This document shows positions 24,916-37,015 of a DNA stretch of 64,000 nt, one piece after another; the stretch's first letter is position 1, and each line of letters begins with the position of its first letter. The position numbers were made by a program, and so were the translations under genes. The notes under the pieces were generated by a model. That model ran no database searches. It saw only the letters and a program-made list of their open reading frames with translations, and was not told where the DNA came from. The stretch is from Nomia melanderi (Eukaryota > Arthropoda > Insecta > Hymenoptera > Halictidae): contig NC_135010.1 in the NCBI RefSeq assembly GCF_051020985.1, positions 4,710,001-4,774,000 of the forward strand, given 5' to 3'.

Positions 24916-25192
24916 CCCTCTATGGGCCGAATTTTTGTTCATGATTATAACACAATCTATGCAGTACAAAATTAATAAATATCCACAAATGAATACGAAT
25001 CAACAATAATCTCATCAAACAAATATACTTTGTAACTTTCAAGTTACAATGACGTTAAACTTTCACGTCTGAGCGTATAAAAGTTAACTAATTATTTCAT
25101 TTTATTCACCACTTTGAGTGCAAAATGAAATAAATCAACAAGATGCCAATATACTGATATGTGACTTCAAAGTTACATGGGCGTATAGAGGG
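24916..25192 (-). mobile_element. TTAA-flanked MITE (CCCTCTATGGGCC family), next to an Rpn2 donor
   Basis: TTAA at 24912-24915, TTAG on the other side. Ends CCCTCTATGGGCC and GGGCGTATAGAGGG, with TTCAAAGTTACATGGGC inside the right end. An inverted relative lies at 41176-41469. It begins about 34 bases downstream of the Rpn2 donor at 25226. Confidence 0.7.
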
Positions 25193-25226
25193 TTAGAAAA
25201 AAGATAACGATATTCCTCGAACTAAC

Positions 25227-25579
25227 CACTTCCATCTTCTCGTGTGAGTCACGAGCGCGTCTCTCGGATTCGCGTCTCCTGGTCCTAGCAGCGATGCTGA
25301 GGACAGCGGTGGTGACTTTCTCCCTTTCCTCGCGTTTCTTCTCCTCCAACGGGGCTGGGTAAGCGTAAACGCTCGGCCTGGCGTTCGACCGGATCTCCAG
25401 CTTCGGCATTTTCAGCTGGGCATTCAGAGCGATCAGGCAGGTCGGGGTGAAGGCGAGCGCCAAACAGTGAGCCAGTGGGAACCAGTACCAATATTGGGTG
25501 AACACCAGGGCGCCCACCACTGCCAGCATGTTCGTGTGGCCTGTCCTCGATTGCAGGGACACCGTCACGTTACGACCAC
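25227..25579 (-). CDS. Rpn2: 26S proteasome regulatory subunit Rpn2/PSMD1, internal exon (end of PC domain and start of charged linker)
   Basis: This exon continues the previous one through a 2.0-kb intron; the joint restores Asp-Ala-Gly-Gly-Arg-Asn-Val-Thr, as in the family. It encodes 117 codons. The first part (VSLQSRTGHTNMLAVVGALV) plus FTQYWYWFPLAHCLALAFTP and the following TCLIALNAQLKMPK is the hydrophobic end of the PC domain. Next comes the conserved YAYPAPLEE segment, then a basic/acidic linker with KREEREKVTTAVLSIAARTR and a run of Arg/Glu. The acceptor is TTCCAG just above 25579; the donor is GTTAGT below 25227, leaving phase 0. A TTAA-type MITE begins about 34 bases inside the following intron. 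Confidence 0.95.
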
Positions 25580-27615
25580 CTGGAACAATCATCGTTGTCA
25601 TATAGAAACGGAAGATGATTGCAGATTTCAACGATATGGGCTAAAAATGTATCGTTTTTTTGTTCGATGAACAAAGAACCTGGATATTTTCTGCTGTTTT
25701 GTTTTTCATTCTTTCTTTCTTTTTTGTTTCGTTTTCGACAGAAATTGTTCAAGGTTTTTTTGGTCCCGTAGTTTATGCGAGATTGTTTGAAATATGTTTC
25801 GTGCGGGGGTGGAATTACTTATATTATCGAGGACGATGTGATGGGTTTTTAATTATTGCATTTTTGTGATTGGAAATGTGATGCGAAGTTGATATTTTGT
25901 TTAGAAAATGTAATAGGTTGTTGGTAGATTTGAATGGTTAATTCAATTTGAATTTATTTCATATTTTTTACTGTATTTGTGTATTTGAGTAATTTGTTAT
26001 TTTGTACTTAATGGGTCTGTATAATTTAAGTAATAAAGTTCAAACTTGGAAATTTTATTAACTTCAATAACCATCTACACAATTTATCAGTCGTAATAAA
26101 TACACTATAATCCAAGTGCGTTTGAAAAATATACAACTGTATAAAATATAATTCGACACAAACCTTCGACAAAATTATTATTTTCTTTTCGAAAACTCTG
26201 TTCACACTAAACATTAAGATAATAAACTCTTCGAACTATGGAATAAACATTTCATTGGCTCCAGTTTCTAAGCAAAGTGATACAAAAATAAGAATTATCG
26301 AAATCAATAGCATTTTAGTAATTAAATTTCGGTATACATATATTTTATTTTATGTTACGAGGAACACATTTATTGTTTCCAATAAATCCAGAGGAACGTC
26401 GATTTTCGCAGTTTCTGGTCAGAATTCTGCTTTCTTTGACGTCAAAATGGGGGTGGAAATAATAACAGCATATCACGTGAGCGATAAACGCCCACGAAAT
26501 AGCTTTAGTTTCACTTTCCCTTCCAGCGAAAGAATAACCTCAGCAATAACGCCGTGGAGCAATTTGATGAAAAGGTGTTGTGTTCTTGCCGACGTCAGAT
26601 GGACCGCAACAACCGTAACGCGAAGGGTTATCGTTAACTTTAGAAAGACGAAAGAAAAAGGTCTCTCAGGTTTGCCAATTAGGAAATATTGAAAATTTTT
26701 GTTTATAAATATTGTATTGTAATATCGTAATATTGTAGCATTCTTCTCTTATGCTGTATATTTAAAAAATTAATTGTTGTTATTATTTTTGTTTAATATG
26801 GTAGATACATAATTTATCAGAAAAATCTATTTCAAATAGATGCCTAAATAATTATGTTTGTATTTGAATTGGAATTGTATAAAACTGTTAATTAATAAGG
26901 AAAAGTTGGTGTAAAATATAATTTTCATTGATATTTTACCTAACTGTTATAAATGATTTGTTTATTCTTCCTAAAGTTAACGAGGGTTTATTTAAAATTT
27001 TTGTTGCATTGTGATAAAGCATAGTTATATTATCTTTGTTCGAAATAACTCAGCAATACTCTGAGTTTACTTAGTTACGAACTAGATGTATATGTTACAT
27101 TCAAGTTATTCCAAATTTTACTGAATTAGACACAAATTCGAATAGTAATATTTTCGTTTTAAATCTAATTGTAAGATCACCTACAGCTCGTAAAATACGC
27201 CAATAATTACTCTTCCTACGGTTCATCGAACATTAGAGAATATTTACAGTAATAATTAATGAATCTAGATAGTGATTTATATTTCAATAAATTTCTTCAA
27301 ACTGTAACTTAAACAGGTTCCAAAGATTAACAATTGCAATAATCAATCAACTCCAGTCACCATTATTAACCATTTACTTACCCTACCCGACAGAACACTT
27401 TCACTGTGCGGTCGTATAAAAAGAAAATAATATAAAATTACAAATTGTAAATGAGAATTAAAGAATTAAAATAGTTCATATGAAATACAGATCTATCATT
27501 ACATTAAATTAATCAGAAAATTAAAGGTAAGTCTTGAACTTCATTTGTAAAAATACGACCGCAACGGATTAAAACGAAATGAAATTATTCATTAATAATC
27601 CATGAATGAACTTAC

Positions 27616-27950
27616 CGGCATCAATGATTCCCTGCGCAAGAATGGCGCCAAACTTCGCCATCACGTCTTCGTGCTTGTCGACGACGACTTTCGCGTACAA
27701 CGCCCGGAAGTCCTTCACGCGCGGACACGTGGCCTCGGTCTGCTGGATCAGGATCATGGCGGAGGCGATCAAGGCGCCTTGACGTACGAAGTTCACGGGA
27801 TCATTGGTCATAGGGTCCAGCAGAGCGATGGCCTCTTTCAGACCTGTGCCGGCGCACGCGATCCCTAGAGCCATTGCTGCCCCGTATCTCACGTGGGGAT
27901 TGTAGCTTTCCGCCAGAAGCGACACTACGCTGGGACATTGTTCCGGTGTC
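27616..27950 (-). CDS. Rpn2: 26S proteasome regulatory subunit Rpn2/PSMD1, internal exon (PC-repeat domain)
   Basis: Rpn2 is the large scaffold subunit of the 19S base; its proteasome/cyclosome (PC) repeats form a ring, and it recruits the ubiquitin receptor Rpn13. This exon encodes 111 codons beginning TPEQCPSVVSLLAESYNPHV and ending AKFGAILAQGIIDA. It contains several alpha-helical PC repeat units, with the typical GAAMALGIACAGTG and RQGALIASAMILIQQTE patterns, and is very close to human PSMD1. The acceptor (TTACAG on the minus strand) precedes 27950 and is entered in phase 2, completing the Arg of the FRTPEQ region. The donor is GTAAG after 27616, leaving one base of Gly. The roughly 750 residues that normally precede this point were not found anywhere to the right on this strand. 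Confidence 0.95.
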
Positions 27951-29105
27951 CTGTAACAGAAATAGGGACGTTTTCCAATCAATTCGTTGCTGATCTCATT
28001 GAACGTTGAAGAATATGGGAAATTTTGGCAAGACAGGATACATTAATTTATTGTTTCTACGAGTTTCTTCACTCAAGTAAACAAAGATAAAGTAGACGTG
28101 TTATCTTTTAGTTACCCTGGTATGAAGGATGTGGCTTTTAAAGCTCTGTTACGACTTTGGAATTAAATATACGTATCAATATATCCACCGCCGTATCCGC
28201 CATGAAGTAACAATTAATTTATTTCCATGTAACAAATTTGAGAGGAGTGACACAATGACTATCACCTAAAACGACTCAATAAAAAGCTACCATATCTGAA
28301 TATCCACTAGTTAGAGAACAGTGAAAATATTTTTACAAATATTTCGATTTCATATTAAACACTTTCTACAAGTCTGCAATTGCAGTAGATGCATAATGAT
28401 CCACAATCTAAGTATCCCAACAAGCGCTATAATTAACACTTAGCCAATCGAATGGAGAGATTTCCTTTTCCTTTAGCAACGTATCGCTATCTTGTTTATT
28501 TTATTATTTAGTAAGTCTGGAATTGGGAATATTTGCAATGCAATAAATACCTATCTTGCTTTCGTAAAACGTATTTTTTAACCAAACCTATTGAATGAGC
28601 TCAATTAAAGTTACGAAAGAGGTTATAGCTACAATCTTTTAATCTGTCAGCTAAGTATTAACCGCTACTTCGCTAAGTCCTCCAACCAGTCACAATCACA
28701 TAAAAAAACTTAACCAAAACTCCGAAACGCCCATGATAGGATTAAACGATAAAAGTTAATGAAAAAGTTTATAGTTACACTCCTTTAGGCTGCTACCTAA
28801 TTATTAACCGCTACTACGCTAAGTCCCCCAACCACTCACAATCGCATCAAAAAGTAAAGCAAAACTCCGCAACGCCTGTGACTGGATTAGACTCCACAAT
28901 TTTCCAGTGCGTCAGCAGCTTTGATATCCGCTTGTCCAGCGGATCCGGAATTTTCATGAATTCCCTGCGACGTTGGCGCAAGCCGCGAAAAAATCCGCGG
29001 AACACCGCGGCCAACTTAATCCGGCGGCGTGCGAAAAAGCCCGGCCACTATCGAGGATCGACTCCGAGCACGCTAAGTGAATAATCCTGTTTACGACTGT
29101 TACAG
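27951..29105. other. Segment between the first visible Rpn2 exon and the TM5 exon of 5-HT2
   Basis: It contains a diverged internal duplication: about 28610-28720 and 28770-28880 share CTAAGTCC(T/C)CCAACCA(G/C)TCACAATC and following bases. 28860-29090 is GC-rich with frames on both strands. No Rpn2 upstream exon and no receptor exon could be found here. Confidence 0.6.
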
Positions 29106-29328
29106 GACGACGACTCGGTGCTGGTGGACGGCGCATGCCAGATACCGGACCCGCTTTACAAGCTGATCGGCAGCATAATCTGCTTTTACATACCGTTGGG
29201 CGTGATGCTGCTCACGTACGCATTGACGGTACGCCTGCTCGCCGAACAGAGACAGAACATTGGGGGAACAACACCAGGAGGTTGGTCCTCCGGATGGCTA
29301 GGTGGCCCGCAGGGACCACCCCTGGGAG
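29106..29328 (+). CDS. 5-HT2A: 5-HT2 serotonin receptor, internal exon (extracellular loop 2, TM5, start of loop 3)
   Basis: This exon follows the TM3-TM4 exon after a 25.5-kb intron. The acceptor is TTACAG at 29100-29105, and it starts in phase 0, matching the phase-0 end of the previous exon. It encodes 74 codons. Residues 1-10 are the divergent start of loop 2, and Cys11 in GACQIPDPLYKLIGS is the expected partner of the TM3 cysteine. TM5 is IICFYIPLGVMLLTYALTV, with the conserved Pro at residue 30, followed by the basic RLLAEQRQN that opens intracellular loop 3, then a Gly/Pro-rich stretch with SGWLGGPQGPP. The donor is GTTAGT at 29329, leaving one base of a Gly codon (phase 1). An in-frame TAG just after the donor shows that splicing is required. 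The junction reads MYSK|DDDSVLVDG, close to the fly protein. Confidence 0.95.
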
Positions 29329-32300
29329 GTTAGTGTATTATCAGGTACACTGACCTGTTACATTTCTGATTGTGACTTAAATGATGCCTGCTCTGGTGGG
29401 TCGTGATTACGAAGGGTCGGAAAAATTGTGTTTAACGATTCTCTTTGGAATTTGGTTATTTAATATTTTCTTGTTTAACACTCAAAATACCGGACGAGTC
29501 AAAATTACCTATTCTTGATTTCTTCTTTCTGCAATTATCGAGAAGATAAGGGATGTTTCTCTGAGAAATTGTTCAAGGAATTTATTTAGCAATATGCAGG
29601 CTGTATTGTAAATCAAAGTAATTTGTAAATAAAGAAGAAGATTTTTTAACATAAACAATCGATTAATCATTCTTAATGTTCAATCAACGATACTTACGTT
29701 CACTGTTATTAATGATTATCAATGATTTATTATATTTTCATAGAATTTGTGTAATAAAAATGTGTGTTTGAAAGATTCAAGAATCTTATAAAAGCTTCTA
29801 GAAATAATTGCTAATCATCTGAACTCTTTATTTTGCTTCGAAAATCGACTGCCATTTCTAAAATGATCAGCCTTTAATTAATACGTTCGTACTATTGCTG
29901 AATGCGTATACAATTGAATGCTCGTGGCTATTAATTAATATGAGAATAATATTGACATTATTGTCACGCCAATTTCATGTTTCAAGAACAAATTATTTAA
30001 AATTCAAACCAATATTAACACTAGTAATTGGCAATCTTAATAATCCAATTATCAGTAGGCTTCAGCTTGTTAACGTGCACGTATAATAATCATGATGAAA
30101 GGTAATTTAATACCAACAGGTTACACACATTACAATTTAATTGCAAGCAAATCTCATCCTCTAATTCGATGTCAGCTTCAATATAATTTCAATCATAGAT
30201 AATTAATCCAGTAATTAGCTGGATAAAGCACAGACATTAAATAAGGAAATGGTAAAAATAATACAGCTGTCTGTGACTTATTATAGTTCCGTTAAAATTA
30301 ACTTCCAAACCATTCAAAATTCGTTTTATCTATTTTAAGAGTTTCATATGATACTTAATTCTTCCGACCATTTTTTGAAATCACTTTGTGTGCATTATTG
30401 TCATTTTCTTTTCAACTTTTTGGAGAAATTCCAGAAACAAGATACTCCAACGACAAAGCTATTTTTTTATAAACACTTTACGAATTATTTTCTATTCAAA
30501 TTGAATTTTTATCATGTCTCCAAAAAGTTCGAAGGTAACATTACATTTGATTAAAAAAAGGAAATTATGCAAGGAATATATTAACATTTTCTATAAGAAA
30601 AAGTTGCCAATATTCTGATCAGCGAGGAAATAAATATTTATAAACAAATTCGAACGTTTTCTTCTTATTTACCGTAGTAAATATATTACAGCCGATTATA
30701 AAATGAGAAATTCCACTAAAAAATCATAATTATAATGTACATTAATGCACGAAGAAGTGCAGATGTAGCTAAATGCTACAGGATTCAAGAAAATATGAAA
30801 ATGGAACGCTTAAAAGTGAAGTTGATCTTTAAAATTCGCTGTTCCTCAACGGTATGCGCCCGAGAGCAGTTTGAAATTATTTCTTACGAGGGCAGCAGTG
30901 TTGAACTACGAAGAAAAAACAAGCTTGAATAGCTCACAGAAGGAGCGCACGCGTTTATGCAGTCCCCCATGGTTTCTATCAGAAAAGAAGTTCTAACGCG
31001 CGGAAAGTTTCCTCCGTTGATCCGTTATGGTCACAGGAACTCTCGAAAATTTCTCAAGTTCGCGTAGTTGCCGAGGTCTCTTGTTAGACAGTAATCTTTA
31101 ACGCTGAAACTACCGTGCTAGCCGAAATGACCAGTTTCAGTTTTCCTATTTTGCAATTAGCGATATCATAAGAGTATTAATTACTTGAAATTATCTTAAA
31201 AAGTAATGATTTCATTTGCATATTATAATGAACATCAGTAGAAATTTCAACTAATTTATTGCTATTATTTTGTAAGAATTATCTACATATCAATTGTCTT
31301 AAATTCTCACCAATCAAATCGAATCAATACAGAATAATGTTTAAACGAGTATAAGACAGTACAGAAATTTCCAACGTTTCTTAACGTCCTATTATTCTTC
31401 ACACTAACTATCCTTAATAAAAATCTTATAAAAATCCCATCGAAATTATTGCCTTATTATGTAATATTTAATGAAAAAATAATATTTTAAAAGAAAACTT
31501 TTCCAAAACACTCGTTACTAATGCCACAACACATAAACCAGATAAAAAACGAAGAAATCAGTTTGCATAACAACATAAACTACCAATTTTACAAAAACCA
31601 CGCAGAGCACATACATAACATTCTACATTATTCCCAAGCATCATCGTTACAAACCTCATAAATATAAAAACAGATAAAAACGAGAAACAGATTTCACCAA
31701 GAAAATAAAGTAAAAATGTATGAAAATCACATTCGAAGCTTCCTCGTATTTTCATAACGTTTACGATCGTCGATACCATCGATAGATGGAATGTACATTA
31801 TAATAAATTGGATAAAATCGACGATCCGTAGAACGCATAAATAAAAAGAAAATTCAGTCAAAAAGAAGAATAAACGACGATGGACATTCTATCAGTTGTG
31901 AACACTGATGAACACGCTTTGATGAAATCGAATGTTAAAATGGGATCCGTGGCGATACATTCTCGATCACCGGACAGGCTATTGTGGGAAGTAACGTTTC
32001 ATTTCCGGTGTATCGATAAAGCCCGGCGACGGAGGACACTCTTTGAGGCATCGCGAAACCCAATAATCCCGGTAATCGATCGATTTGGCTCAGTAGAAAT
32101 TGTCCAGCCGCTTTGTAGCGATTTTCCCGTTTTCACGGGGCACGATCTTGTCGCGGGAACCGCCCCCGTTGTCAAGAAAGTTCAAAGAAACCGCTGCCGC
32201 GAACGGTAAGGAACCTCTGTAAGTCGATTTGCGACGGGCAATTCCGTTATCGATGCGATATGGTTGCGGGTCCAAAGAAAATTCGTAAGAACGGTTGCCG

Positions 32301-32396
32301 AGTTTTGCAGTTTGATAACATTTGAACAGAACTGTTTAACCGATTGCTCAATGATTTCTTTCTGAACTGTGATCGATTTAACTACTTTGTTATTAA

Positions 32397-32838
32397 CCCT
32401 TTACACTCATACATCACGCTGGAGATGACAATAAAAATTTGGAAAAGTAGCACACTTTCTCAATTAGTTTATACCAAAAATTTAGCAGAAAATTCCCACG
32501 TTACTCATAACAAAACATAAAAAGACAGATCTTCCATTAAACAGTTTAAATCATCAGCATTACCAACAGTTTCAATTTAATTCCTAAGATTATATAATAA
32601 AATAAATATCGCCACACATGTTACATATGATTGAACACTTAACATAATCCACGTTATTATTCATTTCCCATGAGAACGTATAAATTCCATTAAATCGTCT
32701 AACAACCGTTTTTACTGACATTTAAAAAACCACTCACACAGACATTCGCTGTTTAAACACGACACGGGACGTTCAGCTAATTTTACATGTACGAAGACAA
32801 CCTGCCACGAGACAGCCTGTATTTTCTACTGGAAAGGG
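32397..32838. mobile_element. TTAA-type element with CCCTTTACACTCATACATCA end
   Basis: The left 45 bases match the left end of 36453-36712 (shared ATGACAAT.AAAATTTG-like sequence). The right boundary, AAAGGG before ATTAAT, is less certain. Confidence 0.4.
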
Positions 32839-33299
32839 ATTAATAAGAATTAATTATATTTCATAATTCACGTGACGCCGTGTCGTTAATTTGTCCTGTG
32901 TCTACACTGCGCTAACAGTAAATGCCCGGTGATTTATGAACGAGAGTGTACACACGCAGGTGCTCGCTATCCAAATATTAACACTGAAGAAGTGAATTAG
33001 CGGGCACGTCACTCCGGCGATAACCGAACTTAACGTATACGCCGCGGCGCGAAACGCGGAGGAAAAGAAACGACCCCGTTGTTCCCCGAAGTAATTCCCA
33101 AAAGACCCGAACGTAATCGGATTCCGCGGTTTCCCGGATTATCGAGTTATCGCGCGATGAGCGACGCCATGTTTCGCCATCGGAGATTAACCGACCCACC
33201 AATCCGTCAATTTCTCCGCGTCGAATCGCTGTTGTCTATCGTGTCCATCTTTTTTCGTTCTGTCAATATTGTACGATCCGTCCGATTTAACATTAAAAC

Positions 33300-33660
33300 T
33301 AACAGACAGCTCGAATTAACCCATTCCCGACGTCTTCTTTGTGCGATTACTAAAAAGATAACGGTTGTTTCTTTGAGAAATTATTAAAGAAATTGATTTA
33401 GCAATACTTAAACCACACTATCATGCATTTAATTCAATATAGCTTTAATGTTTTGAAATTATTATGCACTTGAATCCTCGGGGTACTAAAAGGATAAAAA
33501 GTCGTCCGTATTTTTGCAACTTATTGGTACTAAAACTACCAGACAGTTGCATTCTTGATGTCCTCTTTTTGCGATTACTAAAAAGATAACAGATGTTTCT
33601 CTGAGAAATTGTTAAAGACATTGATTTAGCAATACGCAAACCAAATTGCAAATCAATTAA
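33300..33660 (+). repeat. Two direct copies of a dispersed repeat (AAAACTACCAGACAG family)
   Basis: About 33295-33420 and 33528-33650 share GCGATTACTAAAAAGATAAC and GAAATTGTTAAAGA...TTGATTTAGCAATAC. Relatives lie at about 29470-29620, 31098-31200 and 54998-55090, and a start is seen at 17828. The minus-strand ORF at 33445-33651 is within it. Confidence 0.6.
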
Positions 33661-34610
33661 TAGAGAGATATATAAAGATCTTTCAAAAAGTCGATTTAAT
33701 TGCTTAGTAATTTAGCGTTAACTGTAATGCACTGGTAAAACAAACAATTCCATGTTCTTTCTATGTCTAGATTTAGAAATTTAGGAATCTTCGCCACCTA
33801 TTCCTTCCGTAATCACTCAAATAACTGACTACAAATGAAGGTAAACAAGTTCAAGCAGAAATTTTTCTTACAAGGAAAGGCAACGAATCCAGAAATTCCA
33901 AAAACTGTGAAACTCTGTGTGTAACTAGACTAAGAAAAGCCTAATGCATTGCAATTTTTTTTCGTGCCGAATTTCATTTCCGTGGATTATCTTGAAAACA
34001 ATAAGAGATAGTGAAAAAAGTTTAAACGAAAAATACGTTACTCTGTTATGTCTATAAAGTTACAAAACAAAATTTTCGAAAAAAATGTTAAGTTTTTGAA
34101 CAATTTTATTTTACTATTTTATAGACGCAAAAGAACAATGCGTTTTTTGTTTAAACTTTTTCTGCCATCTATTATCGTTTTCGAGATAATCCAGGGGAAA
34201 GAAAAATATGTATTTTTTTCAAGGAGTGGTTTCGCCCCTTCAAAGTGAAATTCGGCACGAAAAAATATTGCAATATATTAGACCCGACTTATTCTACTTA
34301 CATACAAAATTTCGTAATTCTTTGAATTTCGGGATTCGATATCTTTCCTCGTTAGTGGAAATAGAAACGAAAAGAAGACAAAATTTGAAAAACTGATTAA
34401 TCGGGCACTGTAGGAATTTATATAAAGCAAAATGAACGAAAAAAACGCAGAATTTTCAATTAAATTTTTAAACCAGTCATTTAACCGTTTCTTGGTACGA
34501 TTAGTGTTAGGTGCGTTCAAGTTTACTAATGAACAAGTTTTATATTTTAGTTTTAAAACCCATATACGCATATTTTATATTTACGACTGTATAAAGTGCA
34601 GATGGATTAA

Positions 34611-34842
34611 CCCTTTGCAATTGAATATTTTTTCGTTAGAAATATTAGAAATTTTGTGATGAGATTTGGACGAGGTTCGTTAAACTAATTTAATTGTAAT
34701 TGACATGTATATTAAAGAACGAAACTGTTTTATTTCAATGTTCAGTAGTTGAATATTCAATCCTTGAATATTTTAATTTGAATATGCTAATCTCACTGCG
34801 TCAAATTAAGCGGTGACCGAGTCACCTTTTGAGTGTAAAAGA
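34611..34842 (-). mobile_element. TTAA-flanked MITE (CTCGAG-GGTGACTCTC family), inverted copy 3
   Basis: TTAA at 34607-34610 and 34843-34846; CCCTTTGCAATTG at one end. On the minus strand the other end reads CACTCAAAAGGTGACTCGGT, corresponding to the left ends of copies 1 and 2. Confidence 0.55.
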
Positions 34843-36452
34843 TTAATACTTAATCTAGTTACCTGCAGCGTACCATTAGTTTCATTAATTATCTGTTCCC
34901 TGATTGGTGACTAATGCATAAATTACAAGTCCTACCGTTAATTACTGGTTGTCAATTTAAAATGAGTATTTATTGCGTAAGAGAATTCTCAGTTATTCTT
35001 TATTGAAGTAAAAATTATTTATCTGCGACTTATATCGAGTTAGTAAATTAATTGTAGTTAAAAAAGTATGTTATCTACTGATCTAATTGGCCTTATAATT
35101 AGTTTAAAAAAAATTCTAATGTAACAGAACAATAGTGGATTACGAAAATTGATAAAAGAGAAGGTTGAAGATCACATAGATAAGAAAAGTAATAATAATA
35201 AAGCAATATATACTAAATTAAATGAAGACAAAATACGATAATTTTGTAAAAAAATGTTGTTTAATGTAGAAACAAGACTTCACCAGGTTGATTGTGTATC
35301 ATCACCAGCTTTCTCGTATCTCTTTAACGCCAGCTACTGTTTCCGTATCCTTTGTTCGCGCGTCAGAATTATCTCCGGCAAACAAGACGTTCCTTCCGGA
35401 AAAAAAGCGAAATGTCAAAGGTACTTTTACGTATTGTTCCGTGCATCTGACACTTTTCATGTGCGAACCTTTGTATTAAACCGCTCGAACTATCTGCGAG
35501 ATTCGAAGCTTTTAACGTGAAATCTGACGCAGAATTTCAGCAGAATAATTGCTTCTTTAAACTTCTGAACCTGACATTATTAAATTAATAATTATCCTAT
35601 TCCAAAACTGTTCAATGAAATTGTTGAAACCCTGTATCTGAAAATGATTGAACTTAAAAGCTATTGCACTTCGATTGAAACCAAAATAAAGAATACCGTA
35701 AGTATAGTACCTAAATAGAAAATTCCACCATTCGTTCAATAAAAATATAAACATTACAAACACATAATAACATATGAGAATAAGCATGCCTATATTAAAA
35801 GGAAATAACTAAGAAATAAATATATACATAAAGAAAGTATGAATACCAGAAGCGACATCAACATTTACCGTGAAAGCACATTCAATAAGAGATTCGAACG
35901 AATCGACTCGAACAGAGAACGCGGTAAGCATGGCGTCCGCCATATTACGAAGTCGGGAGGAGAGTATTGCAAAGAATTTCGGCTTAATCCGGTGACGTTC
36001 GGCCTTTGGCTTCGGCGGGGATCGCGATTAAGCGCTCCCATAGATTGGCTGGGTGCTTTGTTCGCGGGAAGCCTCCTCGAGAAAAGAAACTGATCCTTTT
36101 TCCGGGCTTGAAACCTTGAAGCAGGGCTTTACAGCAACGGGAAAGCGCACTGGCGAGGCCGCTCCGTGAAAAATCGACGCGGCCAGGCCAGGGGCCGGGG
36201 ACTAATTATCACGGCCGGGAAACTCGGATTTATCGATTCCCGTTAACTGCCCGCCGGTCCATTCGATAGGAGATTCGATTATTTACTTGGTACCACCTAA
36301 CTCACGCTGATTTCTGGCCCCTTACACACGTTGCGCACTGGAAGTATACTTTCCTTGTCGTTGGCATAGCTCGTAAGTCACCGAATGTTGGTTCATATGT
36401 TACGGTTCAAGTAATTAATTGGTTTATGTTCATAATAATTGGCCATTATTAA

Positions 36453-36712
36453 CCCTTTGAATTCGTATGTCATGCTGTAGATGACAATACAAATTTGTTA
36501 TACTTTATCCGTGGTACTTTAAAAAGTATCACACTTTCAGAGATTATAAAAATTAAATCTTATTATAGTAATAGTAAATAAAATATATATAAAACGTTGA
36601 ATTCTACTGCTGTAAATTACTTTAATTTATTTCTCTAAAAATAGATACGAGTTTATACCTAACAGCATTGATAATACTATCTAACTTGGTTAATACTAAC
36701 CGAATATAAAGG
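36453..36712. mobile_element. TTAA-flanked MITE
   Basis: TTAA at 36449-36452 and 36713-36716; ends CCCTTTGAATTCG and CGAATATAAAGG are inverted repeats. Immediately followed by the element at 36726-37015. Confidence 0.55.
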
Positions 36713-36725
36713 TTAAAATGATTAA

Positions 36726-37015
36726 CCCCTTGCACTACGGTTTATTTCTCAACTGTAATCGATACGACTACTTTATTAATTAAATTAAAATAATTAAATT
36801 GTTAATAAAATATCATTCATTGAAAAATAGAAAACATTTTGGGTATATTCGACGTCTACGTTTGTTTTAAAGTATTAAATTATTAAATTGATAACAGAAG
36901 AATAGTATTTAATTTGTATTGACAAAAATTGAGTAATATTTATACTTGTTAAATTCGATTTAAAATCTTCACCGCGAGTCTGACACGTTATTATGAGACA
37001 AGGAATTAATTTATA
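36726..37015 (-). mobile_element. TTAA-flanked MITE (CCCCTTG...CAAGG family)
   Basis: TTAA at 36722-36725 and 37016-37019. The right part (TTGATAACAGAAGAATAGTA to GAGTCTGACACG) is the inverted form of the motif seen in 11436-12215 and 12837-13063. Confidence 0.6.
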
